Assembly (NCBI GenBank): GCA_015039365.1
Contig: WION01000071.1
Coordinates: 62,001 to 126,000 of the forward strand
From: Amanita rubescens
Taxonomy: Eukaryota; Basidiomycota; Agaricomycetes; Agaricales; Amanitaceae
Length of the DNA: 64,000 nt
Direction of reading: 5' to 3'
Each line of letters starts with the position of its first letter. Positions within the stretch are counted from its first letter, which is position 1. A program made the position numbers and the translations under genes. Positions 9,435 through 20,890 of this stretch are shown here, piece by piece. The notes beneath the pieces were generated by a model. It searched no databases. It saw only the letters and a program-made list of their open reading frames with translations, and was not told the origin of the DNA.

Positions 9435-10587
9435 TCAACCGCGCCCCTTGCCCTTGCCCTTGCCCTTTGGTTTCGGCTCCGTTTTGACGACAACCTCCTC
9501 TTCGCCACCCTCCTCATCCCGCATCTGTTGAATCCGCGAATGAAGGTTCTCAAACGATCGGCTATAGTGACTCAACGTAGTAGTCACAACGTTCTTCAGC
9601 TCCTGCATCTCCACCTGAATATCCGCCAGCTGTTTATCGCGTTTTGACGAGCTGGCCTCCCCCGATGCCTCCGCTTTAAGATCCCCCCGACTGCGCCTCC
9701 GCGGCGGTTGATCCTCTGGGCTCGACCCGACCACCTCCACCTTGCGCTTGACCGACCGTTTCGGAGTGCCTGGTTTGACACTCATGTCCGCTACCCCTCC
9801 TATCAACGACGACGAGACGCTTGGGATCGATGAGGAAGCCACGCTGGTTCCCCGCTTGCCGACATTGCTACACCCCTTCTTCCGACGACGACAAAAGTCA
9901 CATGCATCGCCCGCCGAACTAACAATGCACAACTGATCATGCTCCACGCACAAAGCGCAATGCTGACGGCCCTTCAGCAACGACGGGACAAGCACATAGT
10001 CAGCAATCAACGTACCTGATCGGTCGCAATTAATTCGGTAGCAGGAAAAGGAGTAGCCTTACGAGACGATGCGCCAGCATCCGATTTCTTCGAGGAGGAG
10101 ACCTGAACTGAAGACGGCCCCGCTCGTTTCCGCTCAGCAGCACTGGTAGTGACGGATGGCACGACGCTGATGGAGTCCGCTGGTGATAAACCTACGCCCG
10201 ATTCCGACCGACTTATGGTGCCTGCTTCGTTCAGATCTGCCAACCACCGTTCCAGCGTATCGAAATCCTCCAGTCCTTCTTCCACAACAGAGATGATCAG
10301 TACCTCCTTCTCCATCTCCTCCAGCTCCTTCTTGTACCGCCGTATCTTCTTCTAGACTCGACGATAAGCGAAAGGCCGATACGATGCGATCGACGTACCA
10401 CATCTCCTCGAGCCAGTTCCACCCACTTGCGCACTTCGGCTACGTCTTCCGCCTGCGGACCCTCCGGCTTAGACTCTAGACGTTGGACAAACTTCACCGA
10501 CATCTTCTTTAACTGAGCAGCGGTCGCATCAGCCAACGGATTCGTAGAGGCCGACGGAGCTTGCGATAGCGACGATGCCTGCGACAT
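9435..10587 (-). CDS. Antisense gene in the gypsy element: zinc-cluster/coiled-coil protein
   Basis: Three exons read against pol: 10587-10399, 10351-10016 and 9971-9435, with introns of 47 and 44 bp (GTACGT...TAG and GTACGT...AAG; an acceptor 9 bp further is also in frame and gives a 53 bp intron). Joined, they encode about 353 residues. Exon 1-2 forms a charged heptad-like helix (IRRYKKELEEMEKEV). Exon 3 has Cys spacing C-x2-C-x6-C-x8-C-x2-C-x6-C, second half CDFCRRRKKGC, which fits the fungal Zn(2)-Cys(6) cluster spacing. A predicted helical stretch and a basic KGKGKGKG tail follow. It starts 115 bp from the 3' LTR, whose U3 may act as a bidirectional promoter. Function unknown; DNA or nucleic-acid binding is inferred. 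Confidence 0.75.
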
Positions 10588-10701
10588 GATTGTAGCAATT
10601 CAAGAACGGAAGCATCCCACCCACCTCCCTTATCACAAATCTTATCCCCTCTTATCACCGCGGCGCTGACTCGGAGTCAGTTTCTAAAAGTATCCAGGAG
10701 G

Positions 10702-11255
10702 TGTAACGTACCGATTCCGGTTACGTTGTGCAGCAGGCATCCGCGGCCCGATATTCCGACATCGGAGATATCCGTCGGAGCATTCCGACGCACTTAAACC
10801 TTCGCGCCTCGACACCTGTACACGATGCCAAGGGCTCAACCCGCCGACTCGACATATTCATACAGCAAGGCAATCCGCATACGCGCACGGACCATCGGAG
10901 GAGCTCAGGATGATTGCAGTGAGTGCGCCTCGTGCATATTAGTTTATATACGGCTTCATTGTACTGTATGGACATCGAATATACTGCCCTTCACTCCTCC
11001 GCATCCGTTTGATATCTCTCCGTCGCAACTTCGTTGCACTCACGTTCCTTTACGTCGCGGGTTCACTCCGTCACCGTCGTACGCCTTCGCACTTGTCCGA
11101 CTTCGTTCTGTCGCGACGCATCTTCGTCGGACCTGCGTCCGTTTGCATTGCGGGTTTACTCCGTCTCCGTACTCTGTACGGTTCCCCTTTGTTAGCCTTT
11201 CCTGCGGACCCCTTTGGGCGGACAAGTACATCGCACGCCCTTCTCACACGTTTCA
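10702..11255 (+). repeat. 3' LTR of the gypsy element
   Basis: 554 bp, starting TGTAACG and ending CGTTTCA (imperfect inverted ends). Preceded by a short purine run (GGAGG) that may be the polypurine tract. It lies inside the gag of another LTR element. Confidence 0.92.
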
Positions 11256-11860
11256 GCGTATTCGAGTTTATCCTGGGATTCTTCTTCTTTCTCTTGTTCA
11301 GAGAAGGAATCTTTATCGTCTTCTTTATCGGACTCTCCTGACGGTTCGGCGCTTTCTCTGTAATGAACGTGTGGTGATGCAATTGGAGTTTCTTGGCTAA
11401 TGGTTAAGGTTTCTGGTTCGTTTGCTTTCTTCCAACGTTGTAGCGCAGTTCGTGTTAACTCCTCTTTTCCTCCTATGAAGGGTTCTCCTTCAAAATATTC
11501 GTCTCTAATATAGTACGGTTCTTCTCCTGTTTCCGATTCAGTGGCATACCAACGTTTACTGCCTTCGTGGAAGGCAAGTTTTCGTTCGTTTAGATACAAT
11601 CCTTCTTCAAACAGGAAGGATTGATTCGGTGGTCTTCCAAGTTTTTGTTTTACCCAAAACTGGTGACCTGGTACGGGTTTTCCTGAAGCGGTGTAACACC
11701 AGCCATTTTCTCGTTTATCCCAATGGATGGAATGTCCATCGAGATAATAGAGATGGTCAAGGGGGTTTCGTTGGGCGTTATTTGGAGGGGTACTTTTAGA
11801 TTGTCGTGGAGCAATTGTGAATGATGGGAGGTGAGAGCATTAAAGCTATCGTGCTCGGAG
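11256..11860 (-). pseudogene. Gag fragment of a self-primed LTR element
   Basis: On the minus strand a frame runs from about 11855 down to the gypsy insertion point at 11255. It encodes a Trp/Tyr-rich domain (LYYLDGHSIHWDKRENGWCY) and then an acidic, Ser/Glu-rich tail. The only nearby upstream ATG (about 11843) is in another frame that stops after 14 codons, so the start is shifted or lost. The downstream part is cut off by the gypsy 3' LTR. Position directly after an LTR and self-primer site argues for Gag; I cannot name the family with certainty. Confidence 0.6.
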
Positions 11861-11863
11861 AGG

Positions 11864-11874
11864 AGTCTAGTTTT
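11864..11874 (-). promoter_or_regulatory. Self-priming site of the Tf1-like element
   Basis: The 11 bases after the LTR (minus strand AAAACTAGACT) are the exact reverse complement of 12031-12041 inside the LTR. Tf1/sushi elements prime with the first 11 nt of their own RNA folded back to such a site, and there is no TGG tRNA-type site here. This predicts that the RNA starts near 12041. Confidence 0.75.
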
Positions 11875-11876
11875 AT

Positions 11877-12304
11877 TGTTACGTTTGTTCGTTCACTGAT
11901 AAGTCAAGCCTATCAGGTACCGTAGGTTCCTCAAAGGAGTTCCGGCACTTAAGAACGTTCAAAGAATAAGGGTGTTATCGGATAAGTCCTCAGGGGAGCT
12001 TAGACGATAACGAGACAGATTTTGACTGTTAAAACTAGACTGAGGTCTAGTCGTATATTTGCGCGTTTTATATAGTACAAGGTACATACGCAAATATAGT
12101 AAGTAGGAATGCATGTGATAATGAAACGGTCGCATGTGATAACGAAACAGTTTACATGTGATAATCGACATGCATGTGATAAAATGAAATGGCATATGAT
12201 AAACGATGAATGTTCCAGAAGGAACGCATATGCAATCAATGACATAGGAGGAATGATATAGATGATAAGATAAAAAAGATAGGCCATGACGTACGTTTGT
12301 AACA
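11877..12304 (-). repeat. LTR of the self-primed (Tf1-like) element
   Basis: 428 bp with inverted ends: read on the minus strand it begins TGTTACAAACG and ends AAACGTAACA. It borders the gag fragment with two bases before the primer site. The opposite LTR would lie beyond the left edge of the window. Confidence 0.75.
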
Positions 12305-14415
12305 ATTTGTACACCAGAGGATATGTGTAGTTGTACAGAAAGGGAAGGCATATAGGAGAAAATGAGAGCTGCAACCTGGTGTATCATGTTGTCCTAAAAG
12401 TAGATTGGTATTGTGGCTGTAAATGCAGACTAAAGTACATACCATCAAATGTTGGTAATCTGCTTGTACAGAAATGAAACCAACTTGGAAGCTTCATTAT
12501 CTGGGGGCATAGACTCAGGTGTAATGCAAAGCCTTCAAATTCTGTGCATCTTGAATTGGTCAAAAGCCTCTATGATTGATTCCATAAATGGCATGTTCAA
12601 GTTTATCCAAAATGAGAGCTTTGCAATTATGATAATTGCTTGAACTTGTGAGCATAAACAGAAAAATGGGATAGTAATAGATTACCAGCTAAGATTTGGC
12701 AGGCCATAGGGCCTAGGCTTGTCACAGGAATAAGTATTTATTATAGGGAAAAAGCATGGCCCATACAGTTATTGAAAATCTCCCTGGATCTTAAAACAAG
12801 GCCCAAGAAAAGCTCAGGCTGACTATAAAAGACAGAAATTTACAAGTGTAGGACTGGACTTACATTCTGTATATTCATTAATATCAAATTAACTTCTCCT
12901 GTATGGATACCACTCATCTGAAATTAAGCCATGTAAGCCAGAGTATCAGGTGCACTGATGAATTTCAATAGTATCTTACAATCTATATCATATAATAGTA
13001 GTAGAATCAGACAAAGCACCAAAAGTACAAGGCTATGTTCTTACTTTCTGCAACATCCATAAAATTATATGCAAAATATTCATAAATTGAGATGAAAATT
13101 GAGAAATGTGACAAACCTCCTAAGGTCAACAAAAATGGTGTGAAGTGAATTCCCTGCAAAAAGGTTTAATGTAGCTCACTTGTTAGTCACAGTAACAGTT
13201 ATAATTTTGGGGAAAATGACAGATACATCCATGCCATTTGTCGAACCAAAGTATTGGAGAGAATGAGTGTCGGTTCTGTTCAGGGGAAGCAAGAATGGGT
13301 GTGCATGCAAGCTGAGACAGTTGTTAAGGCTATCACAAAATTTAGTCACAAAGAAAGGGTAATGCCAGTGGAGTGTGGTTAATGTGGTGCTAGGATGTTC
13401 TACCTGTTTTGGACCCTATTGAGCAGCACTCTGCTGGGAGTTTCATCTTGCACTTGTGACTGTACATCATATGCCTCCCATTTTGGCACACCGTGAAAAC
13501 ATGGATTTGGCCATAAACAGACAAGATATTCATACATCAGCAGAGATAGTTGTACAGAAAAGGTAAGCATATGGTAGAAAATGGAGCTGCAACCTCATGT
13601 TGCCCTAAAGGCATGTTAGTACTGTGTCAATTGCAGATAGCACACTTACCATCAAATGTTGGTAATCTCCTTATACAGGAATGAAACCAACTCAGGGACT
13701 TCATTACCAGAGGGCATAGACTCAGATGTAATGCAAGTCTTCAGTTTCTGTGCATAATCTTGACTCTTGAATTGGTTGAAAGCCTCCATGATTGATTCCA
13801 CAAATGGCTTATTTATCCAAAATGATGACTTGGCAATTATTGCAATTGCTTGAACTTGTGAGTATAAACAGACAAATGAGATGGTATAGATTACCAGCTA
13901 CAACTTGGCAGGCTGTAGGCTTGTGACAGTCGGAATCAATCATTTATTATAGGGCAAAAGCATGACTCATACATTTACTGAAAATGTCTTCCCTGGATCT
14001 CCAAACAAGTTGGAGAAAAGCTCAGGCCAGCTATAAGAGAGAGAAAATTTCCATTGTAGACAGTAGGACCAGACATACATCCTGTATATTCATTAATATC
14101 AAGAATCAAGATTAACTTCTCCTGCAGACACCACTCACCTGAAAGATAAGCCAAAGGTGTCATATGCACTGATGAATTTCAATGATATCTTACCATCTAT
14201 AATATATAATTAGACAAAGCATCAAAAGTACAAGGTTATGTTCTTACATGCTGTAAAATCCATAAATTTATATGTAAAACATTCACAAATTGAGATGTGT
14301 GATTGGACTTTGGAAAATTGAGCAATGTTACACACTTTCTAAGGTCAACAAAAATTGTGTGAAGTGAATGCCTTTCATAAATGTTCAATTCAGCTCACTT
14401 CCTGATGATCATAAA
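12305..14415. repeat. Two diverged direct copies of a ~0.85 kb AT-rich unit
   Basis: Roughly 12325-13190 matches 13546-14415 at an offset of about 1.2 kb. Shared landmarks in order: AGTTGTACAGAAA, ACCATCAAATGTTGGTAATC, GATTGATTCCA, TTGCTTGAACTTGTGAG, TTCACATTGT-like AT-rich sequence, CTAAGGTCAACAAAAA. Each copy ends in a CTCACTT(G/C)-type motif that begins the array to the right. No credible protein. This may be the body of a large non-autonomous element. Confidence 0.8.
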
Positions 14416-16640
14416 AGATAATGCAATCTTTCAGAAATAGAACAATATCACTCACAGTCTAGAGGTCATAGGAAATGACATTGTGGCACCATCTTGCAAA
14501 GAACTGTACTGTCACTCACTACCTGTAGATCATATGTTGGCACTGTTTTCTGAGAATTGTGCAAAATATTACTTACTTCCTGTTGCCAGTTGGTCATGAT
14601 GAAGAAACTGCTTTTCACTGAGTAATATCACTCACATACTGTTGATTGTGGAGGAAAGTGTGATAATACAGCTTCAGAAGAATGTAAAGCATCACTCACA
14701 TACTGAAGAATAGTGTGATAAGACAGCTTCAGAAGAATGTAAAATGTCATTTACTATCTGTTTGTCATAGAAGAAGTCACCACCTTCCAGAAATGGACAA
14801 TGTCACTCACTTTCTGTTTATCATGAGAGAAGACATGATCAGAACTGCCTTTCAGAATGATAGAAGGTGGTGCTCACTGTCTGGTGGCCAAAATGTGCTT
14901 TGTTGAGTTCATACAAGTGCCTAATGTCACTCACTGCCTGTTTGTCATGCATGAAGACCAAAAAACAGCCCTTTAGACTAATGTGCAATACCACTCACAA
15001 GCTGTTTGTCATAGGTAAAGCTGTAATGTTTATACTTTAGCAAAACACACACTACCACTCACTTCCTGTTCATCATGAATGATTTTTGGAATGGGCTTGT
15101 GTGCATTCAACTTATCACTCACCCTCTATTATTTACAAGGAATGATATGCAGTTCCAAAAAAATTGCATTGTCACTCACATACTGTTAATCATAAAAGGT
15201 ATGATTGCCATTCCAAAAACAGGTGCAATGACACTTACTTGCTGTTGGTCATAAAAGAAGATTTACTAATGAACCAGCACTGTAGAACAGTTTGAAATGA
15301 ACCTCACTTTCTGTGAATTAATTATCAGAGAAAATATAATGAGACAACATTCAATGACACTTGCTCTCTGTTGATTGAAGGCAAACAGGCAATTCACTTA
15401 AGGCAGATTTTCACAAAAAATTGCAATGATGCTCACTTGCTGTTAATCACAAATAGGAGAATGTGTGATGAGGTGGCTTGTCAAAACTTTTTTTAGTGTC
15501 ACTAACTTCCTGTTTATTAAATGAAGGAATTTGAGATGGCCTTTCAGAAAACATGTAATGTCTCTCACCTCCTGTTTGTTGTGAAGAAGCTATTCCTTCA
15601 AAAAATGTGCAATGTCACTTACATGCTATAAGTTACAGGACAAGATCTGATGAGACAGACTTTCAAAAATATCTGCAATGTCACTCACATTCTGTGGGCC
15701 ATAGGAAACATGATGAAACACCCATTTTTAAAAAAGATGTAATGTCACTTACATCCTATAAGTTACAGGACAAGATCTGATGAGACAGACTTTCAAAAAT
15801 ATCTGCAATGTCACTCACATACTGTGGGCCATAGGAAACATGATGAAACACCCATTTTTAAAAAAGACGCAATGTCACTCACATCCTATCAGTTGCAAGA
15901 GATATAAGGGAATTGCACTTCACATGTGGAATATGACTTGCTTGCTGTTTGTAATGGGATATGCTGGTTAGATTTCTGAGCAATGTACATTGTTACTCAC
16001 TCGCTGTTAGTCATGGCACAGATGAAAAACAACCACATTTCTGGAAATTTGCAATGACACTCACATCCTATTGATTGTAAGTCATAAAGGACTTTGAGAA
16101 TGAATTCTAGTGCTATCCAATATCACTTGCCCACTGTTGATCATAGGTGAGACTACATTTCAGAAATGTGTAGTGATCCTCACTGCCTATTGAAATAGTA
16201 TCAAGATAATATATGAGCAGATTAGCTTTTAATGATACAGCACTCACTGCCTATTCAATGACATGTGATAAAGAGAATATCTTCCATATGGCTTCACTTA
16301 CAAACTATTTTTATACATGACATAAAATTGCAGCCAATTAGCAAGGCAGGCACTTGCAAGCATCAGACTCACATTCTATTGCTCACTCATATAAGCCATA
16401 TGGCAAATGGTATTGCATTACAACTCACATCCTATTGGCCATGGGATGGTATTTGATCAGGATAGCAGAATATATTGTAGTGCCACTTACAGTCTGTTAG
16501 CCATTTAGTTATAATCATGCAATTGCATCCAAAATGAATACACTTGCTTTTCTCTTGCTCAGCTGTTGATTGTGGGATGAGGCAAGGCACTGTTAGCTGG
16601 CAGGCACTGTGAAATGTTACTTACATCCTGCTCATCCATC
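14390..16640. repeat. Array of ~37 degenerate ~62 bp repeats
   Basis: The core TCACT(C/T)AC-N5-CTGTT-N-(A/G)TCAT recurs every 54-70 bp for 2.2 kb, with the intervening sequence hardly conserved. Read on the minus strand the core is GTRAGTGA. Two consecutive units at 15611-15739 are repeated almost exactly at 15741-15869, so the array still changes by tandem duplication. No continuous coding frame. Confidence 0.85.
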
Positions 16641-16669
16641 AGGATTTCGGCAGGGGCCTGGTATAACTA

Positions 16670-17110
16670 GATAGTTCTTATCAACAATTTCCACGCTGCA
16701 ATTAGCAGATAAGACATTATCAGGGTTTATCTACTTATCAAAGAGTTGTAACAAAGGATCAGGCAATGGTATAATACCTGTCATTCTTGTAGGATGTGAT
16801 CAATAAATTTCTGTCTGCAGCTGCTGTATAAGACATTATTATGGCTTACAACCCATTTATCTGAATTTTATTGGAAGGTCTTGACCTGATACCTGTCTGA
16901 TACATGTATTGAAATTCTTGCAGGAAGTAATCCACAATTCCTAGTCTGCCACTGCTGCATATAATATTATCAGGGATTATCACCCTCTAATCAGAATTGC
17001 ATTGAACTGATACATTCCATGACACTCTTTCAGAAGGTGATCAACAATCCCCACTCTGTGACCAGGGTGTCAGACATTACTAGGTCTTACCACTTGCTTA
17101 CTTTCTCAAT
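16670..17110. repeat. Four diverged ~110 bp tandem repeats
   Basis: Four copies centred near 16710, 16830, 16960 and 17070 share TGATCAACAAT-like, CTGC...GCAGATAAGACATTATCAGGGTTTATC-like sequence. They continue the AT-rich block but use a different unit from the array before them. Confidence 0.65.
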
Positions 17111-17282
17111 TGTCTCAGAGGATGACCTACTGATACATTCAGGTACTCAGGATTGAGCTCAGGTATCATTAGTATTGATACTATGTGAAATGGATTGTCT
17201 CTAAGTATATATGTATTATGAAAAGAGTGAGAAAATCCTTCCTAGTAGCAATGAGTTTACTAATCTGATCATTCAGTTAGAG
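17111..17282. other. AT-rich spacer without recognised features
   Basis: End of the AT-rich repeat block; composition changes to about 50% GC at 17280, where the decayed gene begins. No inverted repeat matching the block's left end was found. Confidence 0.5.
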
Positions 17283-20200
17283 TCACTTGAGCCTCATCTT
17301 GAGCAGATCTCTGAGACCATCCGCCATCCCCAACGGGCTTGCTCTTTGCTTCTTGTTTCCCACTACTGAAGAAGGCAGTCTAGACACTGCCAGGCCGTTG
17401 CAATTTTCGGAAGGTGGTAGCATAACCATACTGTTTGATAAATCTCCCCACTTCCAGTCCTTGTTCACGCTCGTTGGAGGACGTTCCTCGGGAATCGCGA
17501 GGGTAGGTTGATGATCCTCTCCATTGCTGATAAATGAAGGATCCACACTGTTCAAAAGTTCTTCCAATAGGACCATCTGTCATTGAGTTAATTCTTGACG
17601 TGGATGCATGCCAGGAAGGAGTCAACAATGAGATGGTTCCGGTTTGGCCCGGTAAAGGAAAAGGCAGTCTCGACTCGTCCCCGTCGAGCGTGATAGCTGA
17701 GCTCGTTCCCTTCCCAACCTTCGAGTCAATGAAGAATTGGCGTCACATCCTCCTTGCACTACCAGAGCCAACACGCTCATTTTAGGCCCATAAGACGCGC
17801 CTGCCGAGGACCTTCCACCGAGTTCGATCAACAGCTCAGCGCACTCTCACGTAATACGATATTTGGAATTGATGGTATAGAATTCCGATGCGAGTTGTTT
17901 ATAGGCGATGAGTTGGCCCTGGATTGGTATTTGACCTCCTCCTGCTCATGGGTCTCGAAAACAAAGTCGGAGAAATGCTTCGAGCAGCCTGTAGTTGTTG
18001 TAATTGCAATTGTTGTTGGTAGTGTGAATGCATCTGCGCGTGACTATCCAACAATGCTTGAATCTCCATGACCATTCTGTGGTAGATACCTTGAAGTCCC
18101 TTGAGTTCTACATACACGAACGTAAGCATCGTAATAATGAGCAGAATGGAGGAGGAAGACATACGCTCGACATGCACAAAGTCCCTAACCATCCCTAAAT
18201 CCCTTCCCAATCCAACCTGCGCTTGACTAATCCTAGCCGGTATCTTGAGATCCCCCAACGAATTCCTCCGTAGGACAGTCTTCTCCTCGGGACTACCATC
18301 CTTCCTCGTAGGCGAGTACGCCGAACAACCCAAAGACGTTGATTGCGGCGACGTCGGTCCCTTTCCGGGAGGCATTTGTGATCTTGGTAATAAAAATTTG
18401 GGAGACACTGTGGGTGGCGTTCTGGTCTGAGGTAGGGATGGCTTGATGATATGAGAGTCGGCATCTTCTGGTTGGTATATCACCTCTGCTTCTGTTGGCG
18501 ACGACGACAACATTTGAGACTCGACTGTTGATAAATGGTCTCTGAGAGGCCCCGGGAAAGTTTGAATCTCTACAGGAGGTAAAAGCACAGGGGCCAAGGG
18601 TTGAGACCCCAAACTCGGTCTTCCAACCGCCAGAACAATGCCCACATCTTGCCATTGCGTTTGTGCCTTGTCTACATCAACAGAATCCGGCCGCTTTTTC
18701 TTCCCTTGACGAGCGTTACCGTCGACTTTTCTCGACCACGTACTTCCTCGCGCGGCGTTTCCCGGTCTTGGAACACTTCCTCTGCTTTAAACTGCCCACT
18801 GGTAACGATGGTGGATACCGCCCCATACGACGCGTGTCTCGGTTGGCCACCCTCCACTTCAACCCGCCATGTCCAACATCCCCATGGCCATTTCCCAAAC
18901 CAGTCAACGTCTTCCTGACGACAAACCCCCAAAACTCCTCTTTATCAACTTGGATGGCGTTTCCGGGGCCTAATTCACATTCACGCCTTCTCCTCCGACG
19001 CTAAATGGCATTCGACTCCTACTAGGTGTCCTAGTATGCCCGGTCTTGCAACTCGATGACCCTCCTCTAGTCTTTTCTCGTTCCAATTCCACCGAAGCGG
19101 GTGGAGCTCTACCACGGGATTGACCGCGTAAGGGGAGGTTGGACGAACTGTTGTTGACTACAGTTGCTACCCGCGTTGGAGGAAGTGGAGGTGGAGGTGG
19201 CGATTCTAGGGCCGCATGGGACATGTCAGAAGCGCGAAAAAACCATCCACCACCTCCGTTTTGTCTTGGAGGGCGAGGAGAGACAGGTCGAGAAGGTGGG
19301 GTGTTATCATGACGAGAAGATGTGGTGGAGAGAGGTAAGGAGGAGAGGGAGCTTGCTGGGCGGCCTGAATCGTCTGGTGATCCTGTAGGGCTGTGATTAG
19401 TTTCGAGGGTGAATAGAAAGGAGGAATACTAACGTACCGATTACACCGCCTTCTTGTTGGGTTGTGCTGATTCGTTTCTTTCGGACGCCCCATTTCTTGA
19501 CGCTCCCGAAACGCGCCAGAAGGAGTGGATGGGGGAGGAATTGGAGGTGAATCGTGACGGTTGCTTAATGGAGTAGTGTTTAGGCCAGAAATGGGAAAAG
19601 GGGCCGGCGAAGATGGAGCGCTTGATACGGGCGTTACGAGGCGCTCTGTGGATACTGTCTCGGGCTGGAGTTTGGGGACGTTCGACTTCGTGTAATGCTG
19701 TTAGTCCGGACGAGAAACTCGATGCCACGGGTAACATTTCGAACGCGGCTTGTGACTGTGGGCAATTCTTTTTCCTTAAACGACGACGTTCTCGCTCCTT
19801 TTGTGCCGGCGGATTGGGAGGTAGATGGGATGAAGTACGCGATGCGGGATGGAGATGGGCAGTGGATCCGTAGGAATCCCCAGCTATGGTTGTTGGCAAT
19901 GAGAAGACTGAGGAAGAGGGGGATCGTGGAAATGGCTGCGGGTGGTCGCGATTGCCACCTGCAAGGTGGGTCGGTAAACCAGGGACTGGCGGGGGAGGTG
20001 AGCCATCCAAAGGATGGTTGGTCACCGAATTCAAGCGCTAGACCGGGTGACGCAAGCCCACAGTGACAGTTCTGTCCTCGTCTTTATCCAAGAAACCCAG
20101 ATCATCGTCTTCCTCGTCTAAGTCTGATCCGGAAAACGCGTTTCTAAAACGAGTGTATTGCGCTGAGGCGCTTGAACTTGAACTTGCCCTATGGCGTCCT

Positions 20201-20890
20201 AGCATTGATGACTTGAAATCCACGTTTTCGTTATTGGTGGAGAGGGGCTGCATGGAACGATAGTTTCTAGAGAGTTCCTTGGTGGAGAAGACTGTTCTCC
20301 CGGTTCTGCGTACGGGTGTGTCGCTCTTGTCCTCAAAGTTGTCACGTCCCCTCAATTATGGTGAGGTGTTTGGCGGGCGTAGGGCCAGCCTCGACCATAG
20401 GTGCAGTTAACACCTTTTCTCGACGGGTGGGAGAACCCTTGCCTGCATCTGTATCCCAATCGACTGCAAAGCGCGAACTTGTGCATCCCAGTGGTGCATT
20501 GTCACTATTGGTTGAATGTAATGTAAAAGTTTTGTTTTTTCGTGGAGGAGAGTTTGGATTGAATTCAAAGTCGTCATTCCAGTTCTCTAATAGTGCGCAA
20601 GACGCGTTGATGAGGACTGTGAGTTGGCTAGGAGATGAACTGAGCGCACCTGTACTAACGGTCATGGTCGAGTCCGCCTGGTGGTCATAACACACCAAGT
20701 TAAGGTTAGGGTTGAAAAGTTGACATCATTTTTTTCTTGAAGGGGAAGAGACGCCGGGCCATTGTTGAATCCAAAACGGTGGAGAGTTTGAACAAACTCT
20801 CCGGATATATTCAGCCAACGATTAACGGTCGACTTATTGAGAATACTGCGCCTATAAGACGTAGTCATTAGAAACATACGAGCAAAGAGA
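17283..20890 (-). pseudogene. Decayed multi-exon gene of unrecognised family
   Basis: Conserved-looking blocks follow each other on the minus strand: NWNDDFEFN acidic-aromatic motif (about 20610-20570), an acidic stretch (SDLDEEDDDLGFL), a proline-rich middle, SLGDLKIPARISQAQVGL (18270-18215), then after a 57 bp intron (18164-18108) a helix running into EFYTINSKYRIT, and a last exon with NKDWKWGDLSNSM ending at 17283. The frame is broken: TGA at 17847-17849 where the helix should continue into ECAELLIEL, TGA at 17580-17582 inside LTQ*QMVLLEELL, and frame changes near 17950 and 20350. Both stops could come from C-to-T or G-to-A changes. I recognise the block order as a fungal coiled-coil protein but cannot name it. 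Confidence 0.6.

Larger units (their letters stand above)
1..11255 (+). mobile_element. Ty3/gypsy LTR retrotransposon (left end outside window)
   Basis: A nearly complete Ty3/gypsy element. Order on the plus strand: partial 5' LTR, primer-binding site, gag, protease, reverse transcriptase, RNase H, integrase, an antisense accessory gene, 3' LTR. The pol order RT-RNaseH-IN is diagnostic of Ty3/gypsy as opposed to copia. The first 451 bases match 10805-11255 except at two positions (13 versus 10817 and 305 versus 11109), so the insertion is young. Its 3' end lies inside the gag of another LTR element on the opposite strand. The target duplication cannot be checked because the left LTR start is outside the window. 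Gag is split by a palindromic transposon, so this copy cannot make an intact Gag from its own message, although pol is fully open. Confidence 0.95.

Noticed and set aside
14390..16640. Regularly spaced repeats resembling a CRISPR array.
   Set aside because: The units are degenerate, there are no identical direct repeats with unique spacers, no cas genes, and the DNA is fungal.
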